From Fusobacteriales bacterium (GTDB lineage Bacteria > Fusobacteriota > Fusobacteriia > Fusobacteriales > Leptotrichiaceae), in the NCBI GenBank assembly GCA_031285605.1, contig JAITVW010000156.1, positions 1 through 5,180 on the forward strand: a stretch of 5,180 bases of DNA. The letters run 5' to 3'. The stretch's first letter is position 1. Every line of letters begins with the position of its first letter. The translations under genes and the position numbers were made by a program. Below the pieces are notes generated by a model, which searched no databases, was not told where the DNA came from, and saw only the letters and a list, made by a program, of their open reading frames with translations. Of the stretch, positions 1 through 5,089 are shown piece after piece.

Positions 1-777
1 ATAAGAGACAATAAAGTAACAGATGCGGTAAAAGCATTGGATAAATTATCTAAAGGAAGAGATGCAGATTATGCTGCAAAATCTAATGTAGTATTAGGGG
101 ATTATTATCTGTCTCAAAATGACCTTGTTAAAGGAGAAAGCTATTACAAAAAAGTTTTAGGTGATAAATCAAAAGTAAATCCCGATACTATATCAGCTGC
201 TTTAAAGATTGGAAATTTATATTTATATCAAGGGAAAAATGATCAGGCAGGAGAGTATTTTGAATGGGCAAATACTGCTACAGGTGATAAAGAAGTTCGT
301 ATACTGGAAGTATTAGGAACATATTACTTCAGAATAGATAAAAAAGATCTTGCTGAAAATAAATTCCTAAAAGGAGCACAGTCAGCACCAAATGATATAC
401 CTATCAGATTAACATTAATAGAGTTTTATGAATTAAAAGGAGAGGCTACGAATGCAAATAAGTATTTCAGAGAAATTCAAAAATTAAATCCTGAATTCAA
501 ATATTCAACATTGGGAACTTATTTTGCACAAACTGGAAATAATGACTTAGCTGTAAAATATCTTACAAGATCACAGCAAAGTGAAAAAGATCCGTATGTA
601 GATTATGTTTTAGGAGCTATCTATTATAATCAAGGTATGGATGCCGAGAAAAAAGGCGATGCAGCTACAGCTAAATCACTAAAAGATAAAGGTGTAAAAT
701 CACTTGAAAATGCATCTAAAAAAGGTGTAAAAGATGCAACGGATGCATTGGCTGAAATAAAAAATTCAGGTAAATAA
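1..777 (+). CDS. Tetratricopeptide-repeat protein, 5'-truncated by window edge
   Basis: The reading frame is open from the first base, so the true start lies upstream. A TTG at 37 is only an internal Leu codon. The 258 visible codons form about six consecutive TPR-like helical pairs of ~34 residues: visible residues ~23-56 (LGDYYLSQNDLVKGESYYKK), ~63-96 (IGNLYLYQGKNDQAGEYF), ~97-130 (LGTYYFRIDKKDLAENKF), ~133-165, ~166-199 (LGTYFAQTGNNDLAVKYL) and ~199-242. The last has an Ala/Lys/Asp-rich insertion (DAEKKGDAATAKSLKDKG). The pattern of G-x-x-Y/F, small residue and A-x-x-Y/F is typical of TPRs, which are protein-protein interaction scaffolds. No catalytic domain or membrane segment is visible in this part. 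Function cannot be assigned; an envelope-linked TPR lipoprotein or assembly factor is possible, but the N-terminus needed to judge that is missing. A strong terminator separates it from recA. Confidence 0.88.
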   Translation: MRDNKVTDAVKALDKLSKGRDADYAAKSNVVLGDYYLSQNDLVKGESYYKKVLGDKSKVNPDTISAALKIGNLYLYQGKNDQAGEYFEWANTATGDKEVRILEVLGTYYFRIDKKDLAENKFLKGAQSAPNDIPIRLTLIEFYELKGEATNANKYFREIQKLNPEFKYSTLGTYFAQTGNNDLAVKYLTRSQQSEKDPYVDYVLGAIYYNQGMDAEKKGDAATAKSLKDKGVKSLENASKKGVKDATDALAEIKNSGK

Positions 778-782
778 TATAG

Positions 783-817
783 AAAAACTGCCGATCTTTT
801 AAGACGGCATTTTTTTT
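783..817 (+). terminator. Intrinsic terminator of the TPR gene
   Basis: TGCCG (789-793) pairs with CGGCA (805-809). The stem continues as TCT/AGA after a bulged A794, with a TTTA loop. Eight Ts (810-817) follow directly, and an A-run (783-787) precedes the stem. It starts a few bases after the TAA of the TPR gene and insulates it from the recA promoter. The A-run could also give some terminator activity on the opposite strand. Confidence 0.88.
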
Positions 818-836
818 GTATAAATATATAATCTAC

Positions 837-866
837 TGGAAAAACAGAGTATTTTTATGGTATAAT
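837..866 (+). promoter_or_regulatory. Probable sigma-70 promoter of the recA operon
   Basis: A perfect TATAAT -10 lies at 861-866, preceded by TGG (858-860), which makes an extended -10. A weak -35 candidate TGGAAA (837-842) sits 18 bp upstream; an extended -10 can tolerate a poor -35. Predicted transcription starts near 873, giving a leader of about 90 nt before recA. No Gram-positive LexA box (GAAC-N4-GTTC type) or E. coli-type CTGT-N8-ACAG box is evident, so the sequence does not show SOS control by a known operator. Confidence 0.72.
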
Positions 867-885
867 AAGTTTTAAAAGGAGATTA

Positions 886-914
886 GTGCAGTGTCGCATT
901 TAAAGGTGCTGCAT
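886..914 (+). other. Imperfect hairpin in the recA 5' leader
   Basis: TGCAG (887-891) pairs with CTGCA (909-913). The stem extends through three G-U wobbles (892-894 with 906-908) to a C-G closing pair (895/905) around a 9-nt loop, GCATTTAAA. It lies in the untranslated leader between the predicted start of transcription and the recA ribosome binding site, which it does not cover. I match it to no known riboswitch or leader family; the wobble-rich stem may be chance. Confidence 0.3.
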
Positions 915-946
915 GAGGGGGATAAAGGGAAAAGAAATAACAAAAT

Positions 947-952
947 GGAGGT
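947..952 (+). promoter_or_regulatory. recA ribosome binding site (decides the start codon)
   Basis: GGAGGT at 947-952 is the only strong Shine-Dalgarno near the gene. It touches ATG 953, leaving no usable spacing, but lies 9 nt before the in-frame ATG at 962. It therefore supports initiation at 962. Confidence 0.8.
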
Positions 953-961
953 ATGGAAAAA

Positions 962-2089
962 ATGGCAAGAAAAAAAGAAGAGGCACCACAGCTAAATGAA
1001 AAAGAAAAAATTATAGATTTAGCCATGAAACAGATACAAAAAGAGTATGGAGAAGGTTCCATCATGAAGCTTGGTGAAAATCAGAAAATGAATATAAAAT
1101 CAATATCTACAGGAAGTTTAAATTTAGATATCGCATTAGGTGTAGGAGGAGTTCCGAGAGGAAGAATAATAGAAATTTATGGTGCGGAATCTTCTGGAAA
1201 AACTACTCTTGCTGTTCATATAATAGCTGAGGCACAAAAACTGGGAGGAGTAGCAGGCTTTATAGATGCGGAACATGCGCTGGATCCTGTTTATGCAAAG
1301 GCTCTGGGGGTAAATATAGATGAGCTTTTGATATCACAGCCGGACACAGGGGAGCAGGCTTTGGAAATCGCAGATATGCTGGTGAGAAGTGGAGCTCTTG
1401 ATGTAATAGTAATAGATTCAGTGGCAGCTTTAGTGCCTAAAGCAGAGATAGAAGGGGAGATGGGAGACCAGCAGATGGGACTTCAGGCAAGACTTATGTC
1501 AAAGGCTCTCAGAAAATTAACCGGCAGTATTTCAAAATCAAACACAGTAATGATTTTTATAAACCAGATCAGGGAAAAAATCGGAGGATTTTCATTTGTT
1601 CCCGGAGTACAGACAACTACTTCCGGCGGAAGAGCACTAAAATTCTTTTCTACAGTAAGAATGGAAGTGAAAAGAATAGGCTCGATAAAACAGGGGGATG
1701 AAGTAATAGGAAATGAAACTCTTGTAAAAGTAACAAAAAATAAAGTATCTCCTCCATTTAAAGAGGCCAGATTTAATATAATGTATGGAAAAGGGATATC
1801 AAAAATAGGCGAAATACTGGATATAGCAATAGATAACGGTATTGTTGCCAAAAGCGGTGCGTGGTTCAGCTATGGTGACGAAAGACTCGGGCAGGGAAGA
1901 GTAAATGTGGAAAATTCTCTTGCTGAAAATACAGAACTGTTTGGCAGAATAGAAACAGATGTAATGAAGGTTATCAGACCTGTCGTGGAAGCGGAAGAAG
2001 AGGCGACAGCCGCAGAAGAAGTAAAAGAAACAAAGCCGGCAAAAGAAACTAAAGCAAAAAAAGAGAAAAAAGATGATGAAAATAAATAA
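962..2089 (+). CDS. recA: Recombinase RecA
   Basis: DNA-dependent ATPase that forms the presynaptic filament on single-stranded DNA, promotes strand exchange, and in many bacteria stimulates LexA self-cleavage. From ATG 962 it is 375 aa ([10 protein letters not shown]...); ATG 953 would add three residues but lies against the Shine-Dalgarno. Visible motifs are Walker A GAESSGKT (74-81), the catalytic Glu of [10 protein letters not shown] (E104), Walker B VIVIDS (148-153), loop L1 [14 protein letters not shown] (164-177) and the allosteric Gln of NQIR (Q202). The C-terminal domain has KNKVSPPF and GAWFSY. L2 is unusual: between KIG and ALKF it has 16 residues (G209-R224) where E. coli has 13, and it lacks MFGNPE. 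The C-terminal tail (~343-375) is a Glu/Ala/Lys-rich mix rather than the mostly acidic E. coli tail. recX overlaps its last 17 nt. Identity is secure. Confidence 0.98.
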   Translation: MARKKEEAPQLNEKEKIIDLAMKQIQKEYGEGSIMKLGENQKMNIKSISTGSLNLDIALGVGGVPRGRIIEIYGAESSGKTTLAVHIIAEAQKLGGVAGFIDAEHALDPVYAKALGVNIDELLISQPDTGEQALEIADMLVRSGALDVIVIDSVAALVPKAEIEGEMGDQQMGLQARLMSKALRKLTGSISKSNTVMIFINQIREKIGGFSFVPGVQTTTSGGRALKFFSTVRMEVKRIGSIKQGDEVIGNETLVKVTKNKVSPPFKEARFNIMYGKGISKIGEILDIAIDNGIVAKSGAWFSYGDERLGQGRVNVENSLAENTELFGRIETDVMKVIRPVVEAEEEATAAEEVKETKPAKETKAKKEKKDDENK

Positions 2090-2630
2090 AATTGTAAGAA
2101 ATAAAATATTTTTATCTAATGAAGAAATTATAGATATTAATTTAGATATAAAAATTAAATATAATCTAAAAGAAGATATGGATATAGAAAGCCTCTATGA
2201 TGAAATTTCATATGAGGCTTCTCTTGCAAAAGCCTTGTATTATTTATCACTGAGAGACAGAACAGAGGAAGAGCTGAGGATAAAGCTGGGCGGAAAATTC
2301 AGAAATACTTCTTCCGTAGACAGAGCAGTGAAAAAAGTCAGGGAAACAGGTTATATTAATGATCATGATTATGCACTTTCCTATATAAAAAATTCCAGAT
2401 TCGGTGAAAAGAGAGCAGAATTCGAGCTTTTGAAAAGAGGAATCTCCAAAAAGATTATTAGTGAAGTACTGACTTTGGGAGAGGGAGTATCTGATTATGA
2501 TAAATTAAAGAAGGCAATAAAGAAAGTCATGCATAAAACAGATAAGCAGATAATACAATACCTGATAAGACAAGGCTTTGAACTGGAAGATATATTATAT
2601 GTATTAAGACATGCCAAGGAGGAAAGATGA
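2073..2630 (+). CDS. recX: Regulatory protein RecX
   Basis: RecX binds in the groove of the RecA filament and modulates, usually inhibits, its ATPase and strand exchange. The 185-aa product has the tandem three-helix RecX layout: [19 protein letters not shown] (54-72) is the family's first-repeat signature. [13 protein letters not shown] (93-105) with [15 protein letters not shown] (110-124) is the most conserved block, and [20 protein letters not shown] (159-178) is a third repeat. The first ~50 residues are a less conserved N-terminal extension, as in Firmicutes-type RecX. Initiation is at ATG 2073 or the adjacent in-frame ATG 2076, both inside the recA tail. There is only a weak purine-rich Shine-Dalgarno, so translational coupling to recA is likely. 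The recA-recX order is classical and supports the call. Confidence 0.94.
   Translation: MMKINKIVRNKIFLSNEEIIDINLDIKIKYNLKEDMDIESLYDEISYEASLAKALYYLSLRDRTEEELRIKLGGKFRNTSSVDRAVKKVRETGYINDHDYALSYIKNSRFGEKRAEFELLKRGISKKIISEVLTLGEGVSDYDKLKKAIKKVMHKTDKQIIQYLIRQGFELEDILYVLRHAKEER
2189..2220 (+). repeat. Inverted repeat inside recX
   Basis: AAGCCTC (2189-2195) and GAGGCTT (2214-2220) are perfect reverse complements. They enclose a second, exact 12-nt palindrome ATGAAATTTCAT (2200-2211), so the RNA could form an interrupted long hairpin about 115 nt into recX. It is fully coding ([13 protein letters not shown]) and no U-tract follows, so it is not an obvious terminator. A regulatory role is conjecture. 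Confidence 0.4.
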
Positions 2631-3373
2631 GAACACTTTTATACTGCTTAACAATAGCGGGTACGTTTCTTTATGGGATGGTATTCAGATATCCGCCCAT
2701 TTTATTTATGAATTCTGAGCAGAGAAAAAAATATGTAGAAAAAGTAGCTGTCAGATGGGGAAGAAACTGTATCTGGGCAACAGGCAGCAAGGTAAAACTG
2801 ATTTATAAAACCAAAGAGGCCGAGACGGCATTAAGTGAAATCATAAAAAATAACGAAGCAATAGTATTGATCTCAAACCATCAGAGTAATCTTGATATTC
2901 AGACTCTTCTCGGATATTTTCCAAAGAGTCTTGCATTTATTGCAAAAAAAGAGATGGAAAAATGGCCGTTAATAGGAAGATGGATGAGAGCTATGGGATG
3001 TATCTTTCTGGACAGAAAAAATGCAAGACAGGGTATGAAAGATATGAAAAATGCTATGGACAAAATAAAAAAAGGATACTCCTATGTAATCTTTCCCGAA
3101 GGCGGAAGAACTCCTGACGGAGAAGTAAAAGACTTTAAAAAGGGAAGTTTCAGACTGGCAACAGAAACGGGAGCAAAAATTCTTCCGGTTACAATCAGAG
3201 GAACATATAATATACAGAAAAAAGGAAGTCTAAAGGTAACTGCAAATAAAAATGTAAAGATAATAGTAGATGAACCTGTTGATTTATCAAAGCTTACAAG
3301 ACCGGAAATCAAAGAACTGGACAATAAAGTAAGAGATATAATCATAAATAATCTTAAAGAAAGTATGGAATAA
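2627..3373 (+). CDS. plsC: 1-acyl-sn-glycerol-3-phosphate acyltransferase (PlsC family)
   Basis: Transfers an acyl group to lysophosphatidic acid to make phosphatidic acid, the precursor of membrane phospholipids; it acts at the inner face of the cytoplasmic membrane. The 248-aa protein has one N-terminal hydrophobic segment (~3-20) and all four acyltransferase blocks. These are NHQSNLD (84-90, the HX4D catalytic pair H85/D90), GCIFLDR (124-130, substrate-binding Arg), FPEGGRT (156-162; the family norm is FPEGTRS, so Thr to Gly and Ser to Thr here) and ILPVTIRGT (185-193). A strong Shine-Dalgarno AAGGAGG (2616-2622) precedes ATG 2627, whose ATGA overlaps the recX stop, so co-translation with recX is likely. 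Specificity for lysophosphatidate is inferred from family and size. Another lipid acyltransferase role is possible, but no alternative is favoured. Confidence 0.9.
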   Translation: MRTLLYCLTIAGTFLYGMVFRYPPILFMNSEQRKKYVEKVAVRWGRNCIWATGSKVKLIYKTKEAETALSEIIKNNEAIVLISNHQSNLDIQTLLGYFPKSLAFIAKKEMEKWPLIGRWMRAMGCIFLDRKNARQGMKDMKNAMDKIKKGYSYVIFPEGGRTPDGEVKDFKKGSFRLATETGAKILPVTIRGTYNIQKKGSLKVTANKNVKIIVDEPVDLSKLTRPEIKELDNKVRDIIINNLKESME

Positions 3374-3400
3374 CGGAATTTTATGTAAAAGGAGAAGAAA

Positions 3401-3988
3401 ATGAAAATATTTCTTGCTACAAAAAATATAGGAAAGATAAATGAGTTTAAAAGACTTGTTGACGGAAAAAATATAGAGGTACTGTCCATTTTGGACAGTG
3501 AAAATATACCGGAAGTGGAAGAGGACGGGGAAACATTTGAGGAAAATTCACGGAAAAAAGCTGTAGAAACAGCTAAATATTTGAATCTGTATACGATTTC
3601 AGATGATTCGGGACTTTGTGTAAATTATCTGGACGGAGCTCCGGGAGTATACTCTGCGAGATATTCCGGCGAAAATTCCGATGATTCCAAAAATATGGAT
3701 AAACTTCTAAAAGATTTGGAAGGCGTAAACGATCGGGCTGCAAAATTTGTTTCAGTAGTCTCACTTGCAAAACCTGACGGAAGTGTATATTCATACAGAG
3801 GAGAAGCTGACGGGGAAATAATGTATAAAAGGCATGGTACAAACGGATTTGGTTATGATCCGATATTTTTTTCGCATGAATTAAACAAATGCTTTGGAGA
3901 AGCAAGTCCTGAGGAGAAGAAATCAGTAAGCCACAGAGCAAAAGCATTTGAAAAGCTAATGAAAGATATAGACAGTATAATAAAATAA
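3401..3988 (+). CDS. rdgB: RdgB/HAM1-type XTP/dITP pyrophosphatase
   Basis: Hydrolyses non-canonical purine triphosphates (dITP, XTP, ITP) to monophosphate and pyrophosphate in the cytoplasm, keeping deaminated bases out of DNA and RNA. The 195-aa product matches the usual ~195-200 aa. Motifs are TKNIGK near the N-terminus (7-12, triphosphate binding), EEDGETFEENSRKKA (40-54, metal/phosphate site), SDDSGL (67-72, catalytic Asp pair), APGVYSARYSG (80-90), GFGYDPIF (149-156) and SHRAKAF (177-183, base recognition). The usual TFAEL segment reads CFGEA here, a minor divergence. A good Shine-Dalgarno AAAGGAG (3388-3394) sits 6 nt before ATG 3401, 27 nt after plsC. It is probably the last gene of the recA transcription unit, since a terminator-like hairpin follows. 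Its function fits a genome-maintenance operon. Confidence 0.95.
   Translation: MKIFLATKNIGKINEFKRLVDGKNIEVLSILDSENIPEVEEDGETFEENSRKKAVETAKYLNLYTISDDSGLCVNYLDGAPGVYSARYSGENSDDSKNMDKLLKDLEGVNDRAAKFVSVVSLAKPDGSVYSYRGEADGEIMYKRHGTNGFGYDPIFFSHELNKCFGEASPEEKKSVSHRAKAFEKLMKDIDSIIK
3481..3499 (+). repeat. Perfect hairpin near the 5' end of rdgB
   Basis: ACTGTCCA (3481-3488) and TGGACAGT (3492-3499) form a perfect 8-bp stem with a TTT loop, at codons 27-33 of rdgB. No T-run follows on the + strand. It may only reflect the Leu-Ser-Ile-Leu-Asp-Ser coding sequence. Confidence 0.4.
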
Positions 3989-4000
3989 AATTTTAACCAA

Positions 4001-4030
4001 CTGCTGCATATTTCCGGCAGAAATTTTTTT
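4001..4030 (+). terminator. Probable terminator of the recA-recX-plsC-rdgB unit
   Basis: CTGCTG (4001-4006) pairs with CGGCAG (4015-4020), with one G-U pair and an 8-nt loop. AAA and then seven Ts (4024-4030) follow. It lies 12 nt after the rdgB stop. The three As between stem and T-run make it weaker than the terminator at 789-817. Confidence 0.68.
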
Positions 4031-4113
4031 AATCAGGCATTATCTGTTATTTTAGAATATAAATAAAAATATTTTTTATAGTTATATGATTATTTTAAAA
4101 AGATTTTTTGTTT

Positions 4114-4156
4114 CTTTCTTGACATATTAAGAAAATATAAAGTATACTTAAGAAAG
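4114..4156. promoter_or_regulatory. Operator-like repeat cluster around the 4119 promoter
   Basis: TTAAGAAA occurs at 4127-4134 and again at 4148-4155, 21 bp apart start to start, or two helical turns. A near-complementary TTTCTTGA lies at 4115-4122, so CTTTCTT (4114-4120) and AAGAAAG (4150-4156) flank the promoter as an exact 7-bp inverted repeat. AAGTATACTT (4140-4149), covering the -10, is a perfect palindrome. Spacing and placement resemble a repressor site, but I cannot name a regulator, and AT-rich DNA yields such repeats readily. The right-hand copies also lie in the lyase remnant reading frame. Confidence 0.35.
4119..4148 (+). promoter_or_regulatory. Candidate sigma-70 promoter upstream of the lyase remnant
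   Basis: Consensus -35 TTGACA (4119-4124), 18-bp spacer, -10 TATACT (4143-4148; 5 of 6 to TATAAT). Transcription would start near 4155, run through the lyase remnant and into the symporter gene at 4388. No other good promoter is seen in 3989-4387, so this is the best candidate for symporter expression. The -10 lies at the left limit of the open remnant, so it may be a chance match or a rearrangement product. Confidence 0.45.
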
Positions 4157-4368
4157 ATAATACTATTTTATTATGGCTTGATTTTCATAAATTAAGTATT
4201 ACAAAAAATCAGCTGGAAGATCTTGTGAAAAATAAAGCAGGAGTGATTTTGAATTCAGGATGCACATTTAGTAAAGACTGTGGACTTTTTCAGAGAATTA
4301 ATCCGGCCTGTCCCGGATATCTTCTGGAGGAAGGCTTGGAAAGACTGACAAAAATAGTAAAAAAGTAA
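4141..4368 (+). pseudogene. 3' remnant of a MalY/PatB-type PLP-dependent C-S lyase
   Basis: One frame is open for 75 codons ending at TAA 4366-4368, with an in-frame TAA at 4138-4140 and no ATG start. The translation matches the C-terminal end of MalY/PatB cystathionine beta-lyases (fold-type I aminotransferase superfamily). LKKDNTILLWLDFHKL corresponds to the family's KPEATYLLWLDF, then helix-like KNQLEDLVKNKAGVILNSG. Then FQRINPACPGYLLEEGLERL corresponds to F-x-R-x-N-x-ACPR-x-x-L-E-E-A-L-E-R-L, keeping the Arg that binds the substrate alpha-carboxylate. The catalytic lysine and PLP-binding part, some 300 residues upstream, are absent; the DNA before 4141 encodes no recognisable continuation in any frame. 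Intact enzymes convert cystathionine to homocysteine, pyruvate and ammonia. The remnant has no internal stops, so loss of the 5' part looks recent or by clean deletion. In-frame GTG 4225 could give a 47-aa peptide, but I see no reason to believe it. Confidence 0.75.
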
Positions 4369-4373
4369 AGGAG
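4367..4373 (+). promoter_or_regulatory. Distant ribosome binding site for the symporter gene
   Basis: AAAGGAG (4367-4373) overlaps the stop codon of the lyase remnant and is the best Shine-Dalgarno, but it lies 14 nt before ATG 4388, longer than usual. A weaker AAGGG (4379-4383) is closer. No in-frame start exists at the ideal distance, so 4388 stands. The overlap suggests lyase and symporter were once one operon. Confidence 0.5.
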
Positions 4374-4387
4374 AAAATAAGGGCGTT

Positions 4388-5089
4388 ATGGAAAACGTAT
4401 TTAAAGTAATAAACGATTTTTTTGAATTTATAGTACCAATATCAGATTTTTTATGGGATTTTCCCACGAATGTTGAAATTTACAGTAATATACCGATTTT
4501 GGGAAAATTTTCTTTTGCATTGATACTTTTGGTAGGAACTGGAATTTTCTTTTCAATTAAGACAAAATTTGTGCAGGTAACAAAATTTAAAGAAGGATTG
4601 AAGATATTAATAAAGAAAAAAACTTCAGATATAGGAGTAAGTCCGCTGGCTTCATTTCTTTTGAGTTCTGCTACGAGAGTAGGGCCGGGAAATATAATGG
4701 GGGTTACCGGTGCTATTTCTGTGGGCGGTCCGGGAGCAGTATTCTGGATGTGGGTATCTGCATTTTTCGGAATGGCTACGGCTTTTGCAGAATCTGTTTT
4801 GGCACAGGTTTTCAAAGAACAGGATGAGAATAACTATATAGGAGGTCTGCCTTTTTACGGAAAAAAAATACTTGGTAACAAAAGAACGGCAGGAATACTG
4901 CTTTCTGTATGTTTTATCCTGTACGCACTGTTCACACTTCCGGGGCAGACTTTTCACCTGTTTACGGCACTAGGATCTGTAGCAGAAGTAATAGGAGGAG
5001 TGAAGTATGAGAGAACATCTTCTGTTTATTATATAATAGCAGCAGTGATATTTTTCTCGGTTTTGTTCACTACAATAGACCAGTTATAA
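4388..5089 (+). CDS. Truncated AGCS-family sodium:alanine/glycine symporter (probable pseudogene)
   Basis: Alanine or glycine:cation symporters import small amino acids with Na+ through the cytoplasmic membrane. The 233 residues match only the N-terminal half of the family (usual length ~450-480). Residues ~40-57 are the first membrane segment. The signature block starts at GVSPLASF (83-90), continues through TRVGPGNIMGVTGAI (96-110) and GGPGAVFWMWVSA (113-125), and ends with GMATAFAESVLAQ (128-140); YIGGLPFY (150-157) follows. Further hydrophobic stretches are ~167-187 and ~213-229. The chain then ends TTIDQL-stop, where relatives continue with GGI(K/R)R and a conserved VPFMA segment. Half the transport core and several helices are missing, so activity is very unlikely. 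There is no frameshift rescue in view: downstream frames in the window are Lys-rich and hydrophilic. Start ATG 4388 gives the normal family N-terminus. Which amino acid the intact ancestor carried cannot be told. Confidence 0.85.
   Translation: MENVFKVINDFFEFIVPISDFLWDFPTNVEIYSNIPILGKFSFALILLVGTGIFFSIKTKFVQVTKFKEGLKILIKKKTSDIGVSPLASFLLSSATRVGPGNIMGVTGAISVGGPGAVFWMWVSAFFGMATAFAESVLAQVFKEQDENNYIGGLPFYGKKILGNKRTAGILLSVCFILYALFTLPGQTFHLFTALGSVAEVIGGVKYERTSSVYYIIAAVIFFSVLFTTIDQL

Noticed and set aside
37..39. TTG as the start of the TPR gene
   Set aside because: The frame is open to base 1 with no stop, there is no Shine-Dalgarno before it, and the TPR pattern is already running; the gene is truncated by the window.
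834..850. CTG-GAAAA-ACAG near the recA promoter as a LexA box
   Set aside because: The spacing does not match CTGT-N8-ACAG and the sequence does not match the GAAC-N4-GTTC type; a short chance symmetry.
883..1065. Minus-strand ORF of 60 aa over the recA 5' end
   Set aside because: It is the antisense of the recA leader and start, has Phe/Ser-rich composition typical of the reverse of A-rich coding DNA, and no recognisable motif or good ribosome binding site.
1483..1851. Minus-strand ORF of 122 aa inside recA
   Set aside because: Fully antisense to conserved RecA coding sequence; composition is a mirror artefact.
3082..3947. Minus-strand ORFs over plsC and rdgB (135 and 124 aa)
   Set aside because: Antisense to well-supported genes, with no family signature.
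4255..4957. Minus-strand ORFs over the lyase remnant and symporter (70, 111 and 101 aa)
   Set aside because: They mirror clear plus-strand homology and carry no motif of their own.
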